A stretch of DNA of 64,000 nt from a bacterium 210917-SL.2.15 (GCA_020555605.1 JAJCJC010000003.1:170986-234985), one strand, 5' to 3'. Shown: positions 53,550 to 63,486, counted from the stretch's first letter. Translations and numbers: made by a program. The notes: generated from the letters alone by a model not told the origin.

Positions 53550-54746
53550 TTATTTCAGATCTTTGATAAAGTTTTCTAAACGATCCATACCTTTACGGAT
53601 GGTATCCATATCGGTAGCATAGGACCAACGGACGTAGCGGTCTGCACCGAAAGCCGCGCCAGGGACAGTGGCAACCATTTCTTCCTGCACAAAAGCACTG
53701 GCGAAGTCTGCTGAACTGCCGATGGCATGGCCGCGGATCGTGCGGCCCATAACGCCGTCGAGATTCATCATGACATAAAACGCTCCCTGTGGCTTGAGAC
53801 AGCTGATGGAATCAATCGCATTCATGCGTTCCACCATGTAATTGCGGCGTGCCTCAAAAGCCGCGTGCATCCTCTTGACGCTTTCTTGGCTTCCACGAAA
53901 AGCTTCAGCTGCCGCAACCTGGGAAATCGTACTGGGAGCAGCGGTGGAATGGCTCAGATAATTGCTGATCAGTTTCGTGATTGGGGCAGGTGCGGCTGTG
54001 TAACCGATACGCCAGCCGGTCATGGCGTAGGCTTTGGAAACGCCATTGACCAAGATCGTGCGTGCTTTGACGTCATCGCCCAGCGAAGCAACGCTGGTAA
54101 AGGGCTTGTTGTCATAAACCAGGCAATAGTAGATTTCGTCGGCAATGATATAGATGTCGTGGGCGACACACACGTCCGCCAAAGCCTGAAGCTCTTCTTT
54201 GGTATACACCATGCCAGTGGGATTCGACGGATTGTTCAGAATGATAGCCTTGGTTTTGTCTGTGATTGCAGCATCCAACTGCTGCGGCGTGATTTTGAAA
54301 TCCTGCTCGTGGCCGGCTTCCACGACCACAGGAATGCTGCCGCCCATACGGATCATCTCATTATAACTGACCCAATAAGGCGCGGGAAGGATCACTTCAT
54401 CGCCGGGATTGAGCAGACACTGCAGGGCAATATACAGGCTGTGCTTTGCACCGCTGGCTGCGGCAATCTCTGCGGGAGCATACTCCACGCCGCAGTCCTC
54501 CCTGAGGCGCAGGCAGATAGCCTCCTTCAACTCCTGCGTTCCGGAAGCAGCCGTATAGCGGGTCTGATTGTCAACGATGGCGCGAATTCCGGCCAGCTTA
54601 ATGGCATCGGGCGTGTTGAAATCCGGCTCGCCCACGCCGAACCCCAGCGCATCTTTGCCATCGGCCTTCATTTGTTTATACAAGTTGTTGATCGCCAGCG
54701 TGCTGGAAGGCGCAATGGCCGACGCGATCCTGGATAACTCTTTCAT
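53550..54746 (-). CDS. Class I/II pyridoxal phosphate aminotransferase (aspartate aminotransferase type)
   Basis: A 398-residue fold-type I aminotransferase, subgroup Ib. AIAPSSTLAINNLYKQ and FGVGEPDFNTPDAIK are N-terminal; PSNPTGMVYTKEEL binds PLP phosphate region; the catalytic Lys is in VNGVSKAYAMTGWRIGY. C-terminal Arg in RWSYATDMDTI binds the substrate carboxylate. Aspartate is the likely substrate by family. Confidence 0.9.
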   Translation of the reverse strand: MKELSRIASAIAPSSTLAINNLYKQMKADGKDALGFGVGEPDFNTPDAIKLAGIRAIVDNQTRYTAASGTQELKEAICLRLREDCGVEYAPAEIAAASGAKHSLYIALQCLLNPGDEVILPAPYWVSYNEMIRMGGSIPVVVEAGHEQDFKITPQQLDAAITDKTKAIILNNPSNPTGMVYTKEELQALADVCVAHDIYIIADEIYYCLVYDNKPFTSVASLGDDVKARTILVNGVSKAYAMTGWRIGYTAAPAPITKLISNYLSHSTAAPSTISQVAAAEAFRGSQESVKRMHAAFEARRNYMVERMNAIDSISCLKPQGAFYVMMNLDGVMGRTIRGHAIGSSADFASAFVQEEMVATVPGAAFGADRYVRWSYATDMDTIRKGMDRLENFIKDLK

Positions 54747-54860
54747 CGTTCTTTTGGCACTCCCTTTTCATTGACATGGAAATCTGTGGCTATTATACTA
54801 TGTTCCCCTTGATCATGCAAGACGTATCCCCATGTGTTTACAGAGACTGTGGCTGCGCTG

Positions 54861-54889
54861 TTGTCATCAGATCATATATATGTTATCAT
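54861..54889 (+). promoter_or_regulatory. Promoter for the YrvL-like gene
   Basis: TTGTCA, a 17-base spacer and TATCAT, 42 bases before the start codon. Confidence 0.55.
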
Positions 54890-54931
54890 AAAATAAAACG
54901 ATTGAATTTTGAATATGGTGGTTCAAGTGAA

Positions 54932-55348
54932 ATGGAAAAAATGAAACAGCTTTTTGCCTCAGCGTGCGGCTTTTTCATTATCATAGGGATTATTATAGGA
55001 ATCGTTGTGGTTTTGGCAATCATTGGCGGTTCCATTATGCACTTATTTGGTTTCGAGTACCGTTCCATCGGACAGCTAATACTGTTTTTTGTAATCGTTG
55101 CTGTGGTAGGGTTTCCTTTGGAACTCTTTGCAAAGGCATTTCCGGAAGCCATGCTATCCCTTGGCAGACTTTCTTTGCAGGATGCACGGATCCTGTTTGT
55201 TTTGCTGGACCTGCTTTCTACGATCTTTTCCATGGCAATTGTGGACTATTTCATGGACAGTGTTTCCACAACATTTGTTTCGGTTCTGATCATCGGTTTG
55301 ATTATGGCGATCACGTCTGTAAAAGATATTGGTAAATCAAAATCATAA
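54932..55348 (+). CDS. YrvL-like small membrane protein
   Basis: A 138-residue protein with four hydrophobic segments (FFIIIGIIIGIVVVLAIIGG, LILFFVIVAVVGFPLELF, LFVLLDLLSTIFSMAIVDYF, FVSVLIIGLIMAIT). The pattern resembles the YrvL regulatory membrane family, but similarity is only by eye. The ATG at 54932 (MEKMKQLFAS) has a poor RBS; a longer frame upstream reads through the promoter. Base composition is more AT-rich than its neighbours, which may indicate transfer. Confidence 0.6.
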   Translation: MEKMKQLFASACGFFIIIGIIIGIVVVLAIIGGSIMHLFGFEYRSIGQLILFFVIVAVVGFPLELFAKAFPEAMLSLGRLSLQDARILFVLLDLLSTIFSMAIVDYFMDSVSTTFVSVLIIGLIMAITSVKDIGKSKS

Positions 55349-55393
55349 CCAGTGTTCTTTTATATTGTAGAATAAAAGGGCACCCCGATAAAA

Positions 55394-55430
55394 AAATTCC
55401 CATGTACATTCAAGTACATGGGAATTTTTG
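55394..55430 (+). terminator. Bidirectional terminator between the YrvL-like gene and coaX
   Basis: AAATTCCCATGTAC pairs with GTACATGGGAATTT over 6 bases. A-run and T-run flank it on both sides. Confidence 0.9.
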
Positions 55431-56201
55431 TTAAATTGTGTTCTTTCGATAAATCTGGTACAGCCCATCCATAACCAGATTTTTGTCATAAATAATATGG
55501 TTGTTGCAGTAGCGCACAATGACCGGCGCATTGGGTCCGGTAGCCACCAGAGACGCTTTCTTTTCCGTCAGCGCCTGAATCCGGTCGATCACCCCGTCGA
55601 GCATACTGGCGGTGCCATAGACGATGCCGGACTGCATGCAGTCCCGTGTGTTTTTGCCGATCAGAGATACCGGTTTAGCGAAAGAAACGTCCGGCAGCTG
55701 CGCCGTCCGACCGGAAAGAGCTTCCAGAGAAATATTGATGCCCGGGAACAGCAATCCACCTTCAAAACTTTTCTTCTCAGTAATATAACAGAACGCAGTG
55801 GCCGTACCCATCACGATCATAATGATGGGCGGCGCAAATTTCCTGGTGGCTGCTACGGCACCGCTCACCAGATCCACCCCCAGTTGGGTATGGATCTCTG
55901 TGCGGATATTGAGTCCGGTTTTAACGCCGGGGCCAACCTGCAGCGGCGGACGCCCCACCAGGCGGCTCAGCGCCTTTTGTAGGTGGAAATCCATACTGGG
56001 CACTACACTACAGAAAATGCTCCCCTCGACCTCATTCAGGTCGTAGTGGTAGAGCTGGGAGAGGTTCATCAAATCCACGGCGATCTGGTCGGCGGTCTTT
56101 CGCTTGTCCGTATCCAGAGTGGAAAGGAAACAAAGCTCCCCCGTCTCGTCAAACAACCCCACCGATGTCGTCATATTGCCCACGTCCAAAGCCAGCAGCA
56201 T
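55431..56201 (-). CDS. coaX: Type III pantothenate kinase
   Basis: A 256-residue ASKHA-fold kinase. LLALDVGNMTTSVGLFD is the phosphate loop; GPGVKTGLNIRTE, GTATAFCYIT and GLLFPGINISLEAL are family blocks. It phosphorylates pantothenate, the first step to CoA. ATG after AGGAGG; longer starts overlap nothing but lack an RBS. Downstream of leuB by 41 bases, probably in the same transcript. Confidence 0.92.
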   Translation of the reverse strand: MLLALDVGNMTTSVGLFDETGELCFLSTLDTDKRKTADQIAVDLMNLSQLYHYDLNEVEGSIFCSVVPSMDFHLQKALSRLVGRPPLQVGPGVKTGLNIRTEIHTQLGVDLVSGAVAATRKFAPPIIMIVMGTATAFCYITEKKSFEGGLLFPGINISLEALSGRTAQLPDVSFAKPVSLIGKNTRDCMQSGIVYGTASMLDGVIDRIQALTEKKASLVATGPNAPVIVRYCNNHIIYDKNLVMDGLYQIYRKNTI

Positions 56202-56242
56202 GGCCTTCCTCCTATTCTTTCCGCTGTTGCGGCTCCAATCGC

Positions 56243-57325
56243 TCATACCTTCAGCGCTTCCCGGATCAGGAGGCCCATTTCCCTGCAGCCCACCAGTTTA
56301 TCTGTTTCTCCCATAGTGTCAGCTGTGTGCCACCCGGCAGACAGAACCGTGTCCACCGCCTGCTCGATCGCCTTCGATTCTTCGCTCAGGTTAAAGGAAT
56401 ATTTGAACATCATCGCAACCGACAAAATGGTGGCAATGGGGTTTGCTTTGTCCTGGCCTGCAATATCGGGCGCGCTGCCATGAATCGGCTCATACAGTGC
56501 GGGCTTTCCGCTGCCGATGGAAGCCGAGGGCAGCAGCCCCAGAGAGCCGGTGACCATGCTGGCTTCGTCAGAGAGAATATCTCCGAACATATTTTCAGTC
56601 ACGATCACGTCGAACTGAGAGGGATCACGCACCAGTTGCATGGCGCAGTTGTCCACCAGCACGTCCTCCAGTTCCACATCCGGGTAATCCGCCGCGATGC
56701 GGTGCATGGTGGCGCGCCACAGCCGGGAGGTTTCCAATACGTTGGCCTTGTCCACGGAGGCGACCTTTTTTCTACGCTTCCGCGCCAGTTCAAAGGCCCG
56801 GCGGCCAATACGCTCGATCTCCATTTCGCTGTAAGCCATCAGATCGGTACACTCTACGCCCCGATCTTCCGTCTCATAGCGGCCGCGCTTGCCGAAATAG
56901 ATACCGCCGATCAGCTCGCGCACCATCATAATGTCGATGCCTTTCTCCGCCGTTTCCTTTTTCAGCGGCGAAGCGTCCACCAGTGCTGGACGCAGTGTGG
57001 CGTGACGCAGATTGGCATACAGGCCGAGATCCTTTCGGATCGCCAACAGAGCGGTTTCGGGCCGCTCCGCGGCGGGCCGGTCCGGCCCCCATTTGGGACC
57101 TCCGACGGCACCCAACAGCACAGCGTCGCAGGCGCGGCACTTCTCCGCAGTCCCTTCGGGATAAGAGACGCCGTATTTGTCTGTGGCGCAGCCGCCCAAG
57201 TCCACGTCTGTATAAGAAAATGTGTGGCCGAACCGTTCACCCACGGCGTCAATGACCCCCACAGCTTCGCTCACAATTTCCGGGCCGATGCCGTCGCCGC
57301 GGATCAGCGCAATTTTATAATCCAT
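56243..57325 (-). CDS. leuB: 3-isopropylmalate dehydrogenase
   Basis: A 360-residue isocitrate/isopropylmalate dehydrogenase family enzyme. [10 protein letters not shown] starts it; [37 protein letters not shown] and [15 protein letters not shown] with the metal Asp residues follow. It is third in leuC-leuD-leuB. Confidence 0.96.
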   Translation of the reverse strand: MDYKIALIRGDGIGPEIVSEAVGVIDAVGERFGHTFSYTDVDLGGCATDKYGVSYPEGTAEKCRACDAVLLGAVGGPKWGPDRPAAERPETALLAIRKDLGLYANLRHATLRPALVDASPLKKETAEKGIDIMMVRELIGGIYFGKRGRYETEDRGVECTDLMAYSEMEIERIGRRAFELARKRRKKVASVDKANVLETSRLWRATMHRIAADYPDVELEDVLVDNCAMQLVRDPSQFDVIVTENMFGDILSDEASMVTGSLGLLPSASIGSGKPALYEPIHGSAPDIAGQDKANPIATILSVAMMFKYSFNLSEESKAIEQAVDTVLSAGWHTADTMGETDKLVGCREMGLLIREALKV

Positions 57326-57363
57326 AAAACGGCTTCCTTTCGTATTGTTTTCTGCTGCAGCCT

Positions 57364-57852
57364 TTATTTTGCCAGGCCGCGCTTCTTCAGCGAGTTCATC
57401 AGACCGCCAGCTTCGATGATGCCGTTGACAAAATCCGGGAACGGCGCGCTCTGATAGGTCTTCCCTTTCGTCTCATTGGTGATGACGCCGGTGCTGAAAT
57501 CCACCTGAACTGTATCGCCGGCATCGATGTCCTCTGCCGCCTCGGGGCACTCCATAATGGGGAATCCAATATTGATTGCGTTGCGGTAAAAGATGCGGGC
57601 AAAACTTTTCGCAATGACACATTTGACGCCGCAGGCCTGAATGGCAATGGGAGCGTGCTCCCGGGACGAGCCGCAGCCAAAATTCGCGCCGGCCACAATA
57701 AAGTCGCCGGGCTGCACCGTCTTGGCAAACTCCAGGTCAATATCCTCCATGCAGTGTTTGGCCAGTTCGCTTTTTTCGGGTGCGTTCAGATAACGCGCGG
57801 GGATGATCACGTCCGTATCCACGTTGTCGCCGTATTTATAAACTTTCGCCAT
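57364..57852 (-). CDS. leuD: 3-isopropylmalate dehydratase small subunit
   Basis: A 162-residue swivelling-domain subunit starting [38 protein letters not shown] and [11 protein letters not shown] are typical of the short, archaeal/clostridial LeuD class. An apparently longer frame upstream runs through leuC in another frame and is not real. Works with LeuC. Confidence 0.96.
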   Translation of the reverse strand: MAKVYKYGDNVDTDVIIPARYLNAPEKSELAKHCMEDIDLEFAKTVQPGDFIVAGANFGCGSSREHAPIAIQACGVKCVIAKSFARIFYRNAINIGFPIMECPEAAEDIDAGDTVQVDFSTGVITNETKGKTYQSAPFPDFVNGIIEAGGLMNSLKKRGLAK

Positions 57853-57872
57853 AGTGATATACCTTCCTCTCC

Positions 57873-59135
57873 TTATTCCACGTCTTCCGGCGAAGCCACA
57901 CAGCCCTTGATGGCGGAAGCTGCCGCCACGGCAGGACTTGCCAGGATAATCATTGAGGATGTGGGACCCATGCGGCCGACAAAATTGCGGTTGGTCGTGG
58001 AAATGGCCCACTCGCCGTCCGCCAGCACGCCCATGTGACCGCCCAGGCAGGGACCGCAGGTGGGCGTGGACACGGCGCAGCCGGCATTGATGAAAATTTC
58101 CACCAGGCCTTCGCGCACTGCCTGCAAATAGCCCTCCTGCGTAGCAGGGATCACAATGCAGCGGATATTGGGCGCTACGGTTTTCCCTTTCATGATCTCG
58201 GCGGCCTCGCGCAGATCCTGAATGCGGCCGTTGGTGCACGAACCGATCACGACCTGATCCAGATGCTTGCCGGCCACTTCGTCCACCGTTTTGGTGTTGG
58301 AGGGCAGGTGCGGCATGGACACTGTGGGCTTGAGGGTATTCAGGTCAATGGTGATGGTGCGGGCATATACCGCGTCGGGATCGGCTTCAAATTTGGTATA
58401 CGTTCGGTCCGTGCGGCCGGAAAGGTAGGCGATCGTTCTGTCGTCCACCGGGAAGATGCCGTTTTTGGCTCCGCATTCAATGGCCATATTGGCGATGGTA
58501 AAGCGGTCGTCCATGGTCAGGTCTGCCACACCGTCCCCGGTAAACTCCAAACTTTGATACAGCGCACCGTCCACACCGATCATGCCGATCAGATGCAAAA
58601 TTACGTCCTTACCGCTGACATACTTCTGCTTTTTGCCGGTCAAAACCACACGGATCGCCTGGGGCACTTTGAACCAGGCCGTACCGGTGGCCATACCGGC
58701 TGCCATATCGGTGGAGCCGATACCGGTGGAGAATGCACCCAGCGCGCCGTATGTACAAGTGTGGGAATCGGCGCCGATGATGCAGTCGCCGGGGATCGCC
58801 AGTCCCTTTTCGGGGATCAGGGCGTGCTCCACCCCTACGGTGCCCACATCAAAGAAATTTTTGATTTCGTGCTTGCGGGCAAACGTGCGCGCTGTGGCGC
58901 AGAGATGTGCCGCTTTGATATCCTTACAGGGGGTATAGTGATCCAGCACGATGGCAATTTTGTTTTTGTCAAACACTTCGGTGAGTCCTGCGTCCTCAAA
59001 TACGCCGATGGCCACCGGCGCGGTAATATCGTTGCCCAGCACCAGATCCAGTTTGCACTCGATCAGCTGCCCGGCCTCCACACGATCAAGCCCGGCGTGG
59101 TGGGCCAGGATCTTCTGGCTCATTGTCATTCCCAT
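57873..59135 (-). CDS. leuC: 3-isopropylmalate dehydratase large subunit
   Basis: A 420-residue aconitase-family protein of the archaeal-type/HacA-like LeuC class. [40 protein letters not shown] outline and [15 protein letters not shown] carry the three 4Fe-4S cysteines. It isomerises 2- to 3-isopropylmalate. I start at MGMTMSQKI, seven bases after AAAGGGA. It heads leuC-leuD-leuB-coaX, divergent from the Crp/Fnr gene. Confidence 0.95.
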   Translation of the reverse strand: MGMTMSQKILAHHAGLDRVEAGQLIECKLDLVLGNDITAPVAIGVFEDAGLTEVFDKNKIAIVLDHYTPCKDIKAAHLCATARTFARKHEIKNFFDVGTVGVEHALIPEKGLAIPGDCIIGADSHTCTYGALGAFSTGIGSTDMAAGMATGTAWFKVPQAIRVVLTGKKQKYVSGKDVILHLIGMIGVDGALYQSLEFTGDGVADLTMDDRFTIANMAIECGAKNGIFPVDDRTIAYLSGRTDRTYTKFEADPDAVYARTITIDLNTLKPTVSMPHLPSNTKTVDEVAGKHLDQVVIGSCTNGRIQDLREAAEIMKGKTVAPNIRCIVIPATQEGYLQAVREGLVEIFINAGCAVSTPTCGPCLGGHMGVLADGEWAISTTNRNFVGRMGPTSSMIILASPAVAAASAIKGCVASPEDVE

Positions 59136-59194
59136 GAAATCGTCCCTTTCTTCCATTCGTTGCGGAAAGTATATCTGTATTATGCCATATTCCA

Positions 59195-59223
59195 TTGCAA
59201 TAGAATGTAAACTATGTTACAAT
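59195..59223 (+). promoter_or_regulatory. Crp/Fnr-gene promoter with TGTAA-N6-TTACA operator
   Basis: TTGCAA, a 17-base spacer and TACAAT. Within it, TGTAA-ACTATG-TTACA (59206-59221) is a perfect inverted repeat with the spacing of Crp/Fnr-family sites. It overlaps the spacer and the -10 box and lies 70 bases upstream of the divergent leuC start. On the leuC side, TGGCATAAT (minus strand) is a possible extended -10. Confidence 0.68.
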
Positions 59224-59254
59224 TTGAAAAAATTACAAGAATGGAGGACATTCG

Positions 59255-59941
59255 ATGGAATATCAATACGAATATTTCATGTCGGATGCACTGGCACTGC
59301 CAAAGGATGCATGGAAACCTTTTCTCAATGCGGGCCCTGTCCTCTCCTATACCAAAAACAAGCTTTTATATAGTCAGGGGGACACGGCATTCTGCTTTTA
59401 TTATATTGTTTCCGGCCGCATTAAAACCTTTATCAGTTCTACAGAGGGAAACGAACGGCTGCTGACCATTTACCGACGGGGCGATATTTTGGGCGAAGCG
59501 GCATTTTTTGACGAACGGCCCAGAGTTTCTTCCGCCCAGATGATGGCGGACACGAAGGTGGTGTCCATCGACCGGCCCGCTTTGGAGCGCTGCATGCAGC
59601 AGTTTCCCACCCTGGCGTTTTCCCTGCTGCGCTACTTGTCCGCCACGGTGCGCATGCTTTCGACCCATCTGGACGCTACCTCTTTTCTGCCTGCGGAGAA
59701 ACGGATCGTCCGATTGCTGTTCAACATGGACATCGGCGGCAGCCACACCATCTCCTGTACGCATGAGGAACTAGCCTATGCCCTAGGGTTGAGCCGTGTG
59801 ACCGTCAGCCGTATTTTGAGCGGCCTTGCCAAACAGGGGCTGATCGATTTGGGCTATCGGAACATCCGGCTCCTGAATCGAAAAAAATTAGAACATTTGA
59901 TCGCAGATCTTATGGAAAACAAAGGAACCGCTTCTATTTGA
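59255..59941 (+). CDS. Crp/Fnr family transcriptional regulator
   Basis: A 228-residue regulator. The N-terminal cyclic-nucleotide-binding fold has LLYSQGDTAFCFYYIVSGRIK and RRGDILGEAAFFDERPR in outline, then a long dimer helix. The C-terminal HTH_Crp is SCTHEELAYALGLSRVTVSRILSGLAKQGLI, split here into its EELAYALGLSRVTVSRIL helix pair and wing. No N-terminal Fnr cysteines are visible, so an Fe-S oxygen sensor is unlikely. Ligand unknown; it may regulate itself and the leu genes. Confidence 0.88.
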   Translation: MEYQYEYFMSDALALPKDAWKPFLNAGPVLSYTKNKLLYSQGDTAFCFYYIVSGRIKTFISSTEGNERLLTIYRRGDILGEAAFFDERPRVSSAQMMADTKVVSIDRPALERCMQQFPTLAFSLLRYLSATVRMLSTHLDATSFLPAEKRIVRLLFNMDIGGSHTISCTHEELAYALGLSRVTVSRILSGLAKQGLIDLGYRNIRLLNRKKLEHLIADLMENKGTASI

Positions 59942-60231
59942 CCACGAATACTGGAAAGAACCGCAGGCGCAGTATCAAACGATTCAGAAAAAGTGCCGGC
60001 TGCTGGCCTTCCCTGCGCTTGCTGTCTATCTGGATTGCCTTGGAGCGGGTGCAATCGCTTTCTCCTTACCATCCGCTGGCTTTTCTGGGGATCGCCGTCA
60101 CATTTTATGCGCTGGTGCAGTCTGTCAACCGGATGGAATCCTATGCCCTACTGGCTGAAAATGAGGTACACTGCCGCAGTCTTTGGTTTCGGCTGCGAAG
60201 AACCTTTCGTAGAAAACTGGACAACATTTAA
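59938..60231 (+). CDS. Small hypothetical membrane protein overlapping the regulator stop
   Basis: A possible 97-residue protein with a TTG start overlapping the regulator stop as TTGA. It has a basic N-terminus (KNRRRSIKRFRKSAG), one or two hydrophobic segments (HPLAFLGIAVTFYALVQSV) and a basic C-terminus (RLRRTFRRKLDNI). No RBS stands out beyond the coupling. I recognise no family. It could be non-coding. Confidence 0.42.
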   Translation: MTTNTGKNRRRSIKRFRKSAGCWPSLRLLSIWIALERVQSLSPYHPLAFLGIAVTFYALVQSVNRMESYALLAENEVHCRSLWFRLRRTFRRKLDNI

Positions 60232-60234
60232 GAA

Positions 60235-60271
60235 AGCGCGGGCGGTTCCGAAGGATAGGACCGCCCGCGCT
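60235..60271 (-). terminator. Terminator of spoIVA, possibly bidirectional
   Basis: AGCGCGGGCGGTTCC pairs with GGACCGCCCGCGCT with one bulge. It lies between the convergent plus-strand genes and spoIVA. Confidence 0.75.
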
Positions 60272-60299
60272 GTTGAACACGGTAACGCTTGTATGCATT

Positions 60300-61778
60300 T
60301 TACAGAATAATGCAGATCAGGCCGCCGCTGCCCTCGTTGATGATGCGCTGTAGCGTTTCCTGCAGTTTTTTGCGGGCGTCCTCTGGCATGCGCTTGAGTT
60401 TGCCCTGCAGATCTTCGCTGACCAGTTCGTGGAAAGAGCGTCCGAAAATATTACTCTGCCAGATCTTGCTGGTGTCGCCCTCAAACTCCTCGAGAAGATA
60501 GCTCATCATTTCTTCACTCTGTTTTTCATTCCCGATGACCGGAGAAACCGATGTTTCGATGTCGGCACGGATCATATGAATCGAAGGGGCGCTGGCCTTG
60601 AGCCGTACGCCGTAGCGTCCTCCCTGCTTGACGATCTCCGGCTCCTCCAGTTTCAATTCATCGATGCTGGGCGAAACGATGCCGTAACCTGTCTCGCGGA
60701 CATCCTGCAAAGCTTCGCGTACTTTGTCATACTCTGTTTTGATGCCGGCAAGCTCCGTCAGCAGTGTCATCAGGTCGCCGTCATCCTCCACGGCGAAGCC
60801 GGAGCGTTCGCTCAAGGTTTGATAGAACAGTTCCTTCGGCAGTTCAATGGACGCTTTGACAACGCCGGTGCCCAGAGAGATCCCTGTGATGGTTGCCGCG
60901 CTGATATGCTCGCTGCCTGCCAGCGCCAGCACTGCTTCCTCGGTATCCCGGATCTTACGGATGTTTTGCGTACCCTGCTTGATCGCGGTGAAAATATCGT
61001 TTTTAATCGGATGTGTGTATTCCAATGCATCGATCCAGGCAGGAAGGAAAAGATCCAGCTCCCGCATGGGAAATTCGTAGAGAACCGCCTTCAAAATACT
61101 CGCTACGTCGGTATCGGAAAGCGTCTGGCAGTTGACCGGCAAACAGCGTACACCGTATGTGTCCTGGATATCTTCCGCCATGGCCCGTGCGGTTTCCGAA
61201 TCTGGGTTCGCGGAATTGAGCAGCACCAGGAAGGGTTTTCCGATCTCCTGCAACTCCGAAATAACACGCTCTTCTGCCGGAACATAACTGGAACGCGGAA
61301 TATCCGTAATACTGCCGTCTGTCGTCACAACAATGCCGATTGTCGAATGCTCGGCAATCACCTTGCGCGTTCCCACCTCAGCAGCTTCTGTCATGGGGAT
61401 TTCGTGGTCAAACCAGGGTGTCGTCACCAGGCGCGGCTTATCCTCATCCGTCTGCCCCACTGCGCCGTCCACAAGATACCCCACGCAATCAATCAGCCGC
61501 ACTGAGCATGCGGCTCCGCCCTCCAGCTTGATTTCCGCAGCCTCTTCTGGTACAAATTTTGGCTCGGTGGTCATGATCATGCGGCCTGAGCCGCTTTGCG
61601 GAAGCTCATCCTTGGCGCGCTCCCGGCGGTATACGTTGTCGATGTTCGGGAGCACCTGGGTTTCCATAAAGCGCTTGATGAACGTGGACTTACCGGCCCG
61701 TACCGGACCCACTACGCCTATGTAAATGTCGCCGTCTGTGCGCAGAGCAATATCTTCGTAAATTTTTTCCGTATCCAT
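60300..61778 (-). CDS. spoIVA: Stage IV sporulation protein A
   Basis: A 492-residue cytoskeletal ATPase of the spore coat basement. It begins MDTEKIYEDIALRTDGDIYI, with Walker A GPVRAGKST, the RMIMTTEPKFVP block, and the typical C-terminal end with many hydrophobic residues. It polymerises on the outer forespore membrane, anchored by SpoVM and, in clostridia, linked to SipL. It lies directly downstream of a SipL-like gene and spoVM. Confidence 0.97.
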   Translation of the reverse strand: MDTEKIYEDIALRTDGDIYIGVVGPVRAGKSTFIKRFMETQVLPNIDNVYRRERAKDELPQSGSGRMIMTTEPKFVPEEAAEIKLEGGAACSVRLIDCVGYLVDGAVGQTDEDKPRLVTTPWFDHEIPMTEAAEVGTRKVIAEHSTIGIVVTTDGSITDIPRSSYVPAEERVISELQEIGKPFLVLLNSANPDSETARAMAEDIQDTYGVRCLPVNCQTLSDTDVASILKAVLYEFPMRELDLFLPAWIDALEYTHPIKNDIFTAIKQGTQNIRKIRDTEEAVLALAGSEHISAATITGISLGTGVVKASIELPKELFYQTLSERSGFAVEDDGDLMTLLTELAGIKTEYDKVREALQDVRETGYGIVSPSIDELKLEEPEIVKQGGRYGVRLKASAPSIHMIRADIETSVSPVIGNEKQSEEMMSYLLEEFEGDTSKIWQSNIFGRSFHELVSEDLQGKLKRMPEDARKKLQETLQRIINEGSGGLICIIL

Positions 61779-61793
61779 TGTCTTTCCCCCTCT

Positions 61794-63335
61794 TTACCGT
61801 TTGCGCGGGATCAGCAGAAGCTGGCCGGCGCTGCAGGTGCAGTCCTCATCCATATCGTTGGCCGCGCGGATGACTTCTGCCGTGGTGGAATAACGCTTGG
61901 CGATATCCCACAGGCTTTCGTCCTCGTCGAACACTTTCAACACGATGGACGGGAGCTGGCTTGTATCCTTTGGATGTTCTGTATCCACCGCCATATCCGT
62001 CAGCCCCAGCAGCTGACGGCGGTCCGCCGCTTCCACAGAAAAGTCCGCCGAAAAGCGGACCTCGATGCCATTGGAGGAAATGGCAACGGAAAAATCGCCG
62101 CCGTACCGCACAGAAGCCGTGCAGCTACATTCTGATGAAACCTCCGCCCGACAGGTACATTCCAGCTGCCGCTCCGCTACCAGCGGTACACCGCCTTCGT
62201 CCAGGAACAGGAGTTTTACATGAGCCATCGTCTGAAGTACGGCGGTATTGTCCTCCCGGCTGACATTGACCTCATCAAAGGAAATGGCGGTGGACAGCAC
62301 TGCCGAGGGCACCACACCCACCTCAATTGTCTGCCGCACATTCTGGCGGCGGGTGAAGGCGTTAATGTCTCCGGTGCATTGCAGGTTCGACATCGTGGGC
62401 GTCACTTCATAAACGGTACTGTAAACGTCGCTGATGCAGCGAAACAGGACGCTGCGGCGGATACATGCCTGCGCACTGAGGTACACAGCCAGCGTCACGC
62501 GGCGGCGGTCATCGGGATTTTCATCGCTACCGATATGGTAGTCCATGCCGGACAGCTGCAGCGTAATCGCCGCCGCCGCGTCCTCCGGCGACTCTTCAAT
62601 CTCCATGATTTGTGAAAAGGGCAGTTCCGCCGTTGCTGAGGCGATTCCCTGCTGCTCGGTCCGGTAAAGAAGTTCGGCAAGCAGAATCCCTTTCACAATC
62701 AGTTTCGCGCCGAAAATTTTTGTTTCCTGTACGCTGGGGGTAATGGTACAGGACAGGATCTCCAGAACCGCTTCTTTTCCGGCCGGAATAGCAATTTCAT
62801 CTGTAAAGGTAAAATCCTTTTCAGCATATGCGGTAATCAAATTCAGGTTTTCCTGCCGAGCCATCTGGGCGATGCCCAAAGCACTCTCCGCAACGATATC
62901 GGTGCAGAAATCTGCTTTTGTGCTCTTAAGACCCTGCAGACGCACCGTCAACAGAACCCGGGTGAAAATTTTACGTGGATTCAGGCTTTTTGTCTCAATG
63001 CTCTGAATACGTACCCGGGCAAAAAGACTTTGACAATGCTCAAAATCCTTGTTGGAAAGGGATGTATTGAAGGGAAGCGAAAACTCAAGATTACGAATCC
63101 CATTTTCCCCTTCCGGCGTGAAGAGCACTGTAACCTTCACACTGCCTGAGACAATGGCTTTATCCCCCTGGATGTCCTTTCCGCGCAGAAACACCTTGCC
63201 ATCCGAATCGATGATCCGGGCAATATCCGGACAGTAATCCGGCACGATCGTTTCCGTCGCTTCTTCATGAACGGCTGTCGCCGCAGTGCTGAACTCATAA
63301 AAGCACAGCGTTTCCTTTTTCAATTCTAATTCCAT
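61794..63335 (-). CDS. sipL: DUF3794 and LysM protein, SipL-like coat morphogenesis factor
   Basis: A 513-residue protein made of repeated DUF3794 (SPOCS) domains, with VPDYCPDIARIIDSDGKVFLRG near the N-terminus in outline. A C-terminal LysM ends LKVFDEDESLWDIAKRYSTTAEVIRAAND. Clostridioides difficile SipL (about 520 residues) has the same layout and binds SpoIVA through its LysM. Placement 15 bases upstream of spoIVA supports the same role. GGGGAGG precedes the ATG. Confidence 0.85.
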   Translation of the reverse strand: MELELKKETLCFYEFSTAATAVHEEATETIVPDYCPDIARIIDSDGKVFLRGKDIQGDKAIVSGSVKVTVLFTPEGENGIRNLEFSLPFNTSLSNKDFEHCQSLFARVRIQSIETKSLNPRKIFTRVLLTVRLQGLKSTKADFCTDIVAESALGIAQMARQENLNLITAYAEKDFTFTDEIAIPAGKEAVLEILSCTITPSVQETKIFGAKLIVKGILLAELLYRTEQQGIASATAELPFSQIMEIEESPEDAAAAITLQLSGMDYHIGSDENPDDRRRVTLAVYLSAQACIRRSVLFRCISDVYSTVYEVTPTMSNLQCTGDINAFTRRQNVRQTIEVGVVPSAVLSTAISFDEVNVSREDNTAVLQTMAHVKLLFLDEGGVPLVAERQLECTCRAEVSSECSCTASVRYGGDFSVAISSNGIEVRFSADFSVEAADRRQLLGLTDMAVDTEHPKDTSQLPSIVLKVFDEDESLWDIAKRYSTTAEVIRAANDMDEDCTCSAGQLLLIPRKR

Positions 63336-63486
63336 AGTTGTCCTCCCCTGCGATCCATGTCAGAATCCGTGCAGAAGGCCGCGGCCATTTCCCGCGCGCA
63401 GCGGGCCAAGCCCGGCAGGGCGCAGCGCCTGCACGGAGCAGCGGCATCTGTTTCATTCAAACCTATGTCCCACAGGGGGGCTTTAT

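Noticed and set aside
56165..57454. Plus-strand frame of 429 codons opposite leuB
   Set aside because: Antisense of leuB/coaX ends; no RBS and no recognisable domains.
57364..58239. Long version of leuD with a 129-residue extension
   Set aside because: The extension overlaps leuC in another frame and has an arginine-rich frame-artefact composition; MAKVYKYGD is the family start.
58035..59210. Plus-strand frame of 391 codons opposite leuC
   Set aside because: Antisense of leuC; the His/Gly-rich product is a frame artefact.
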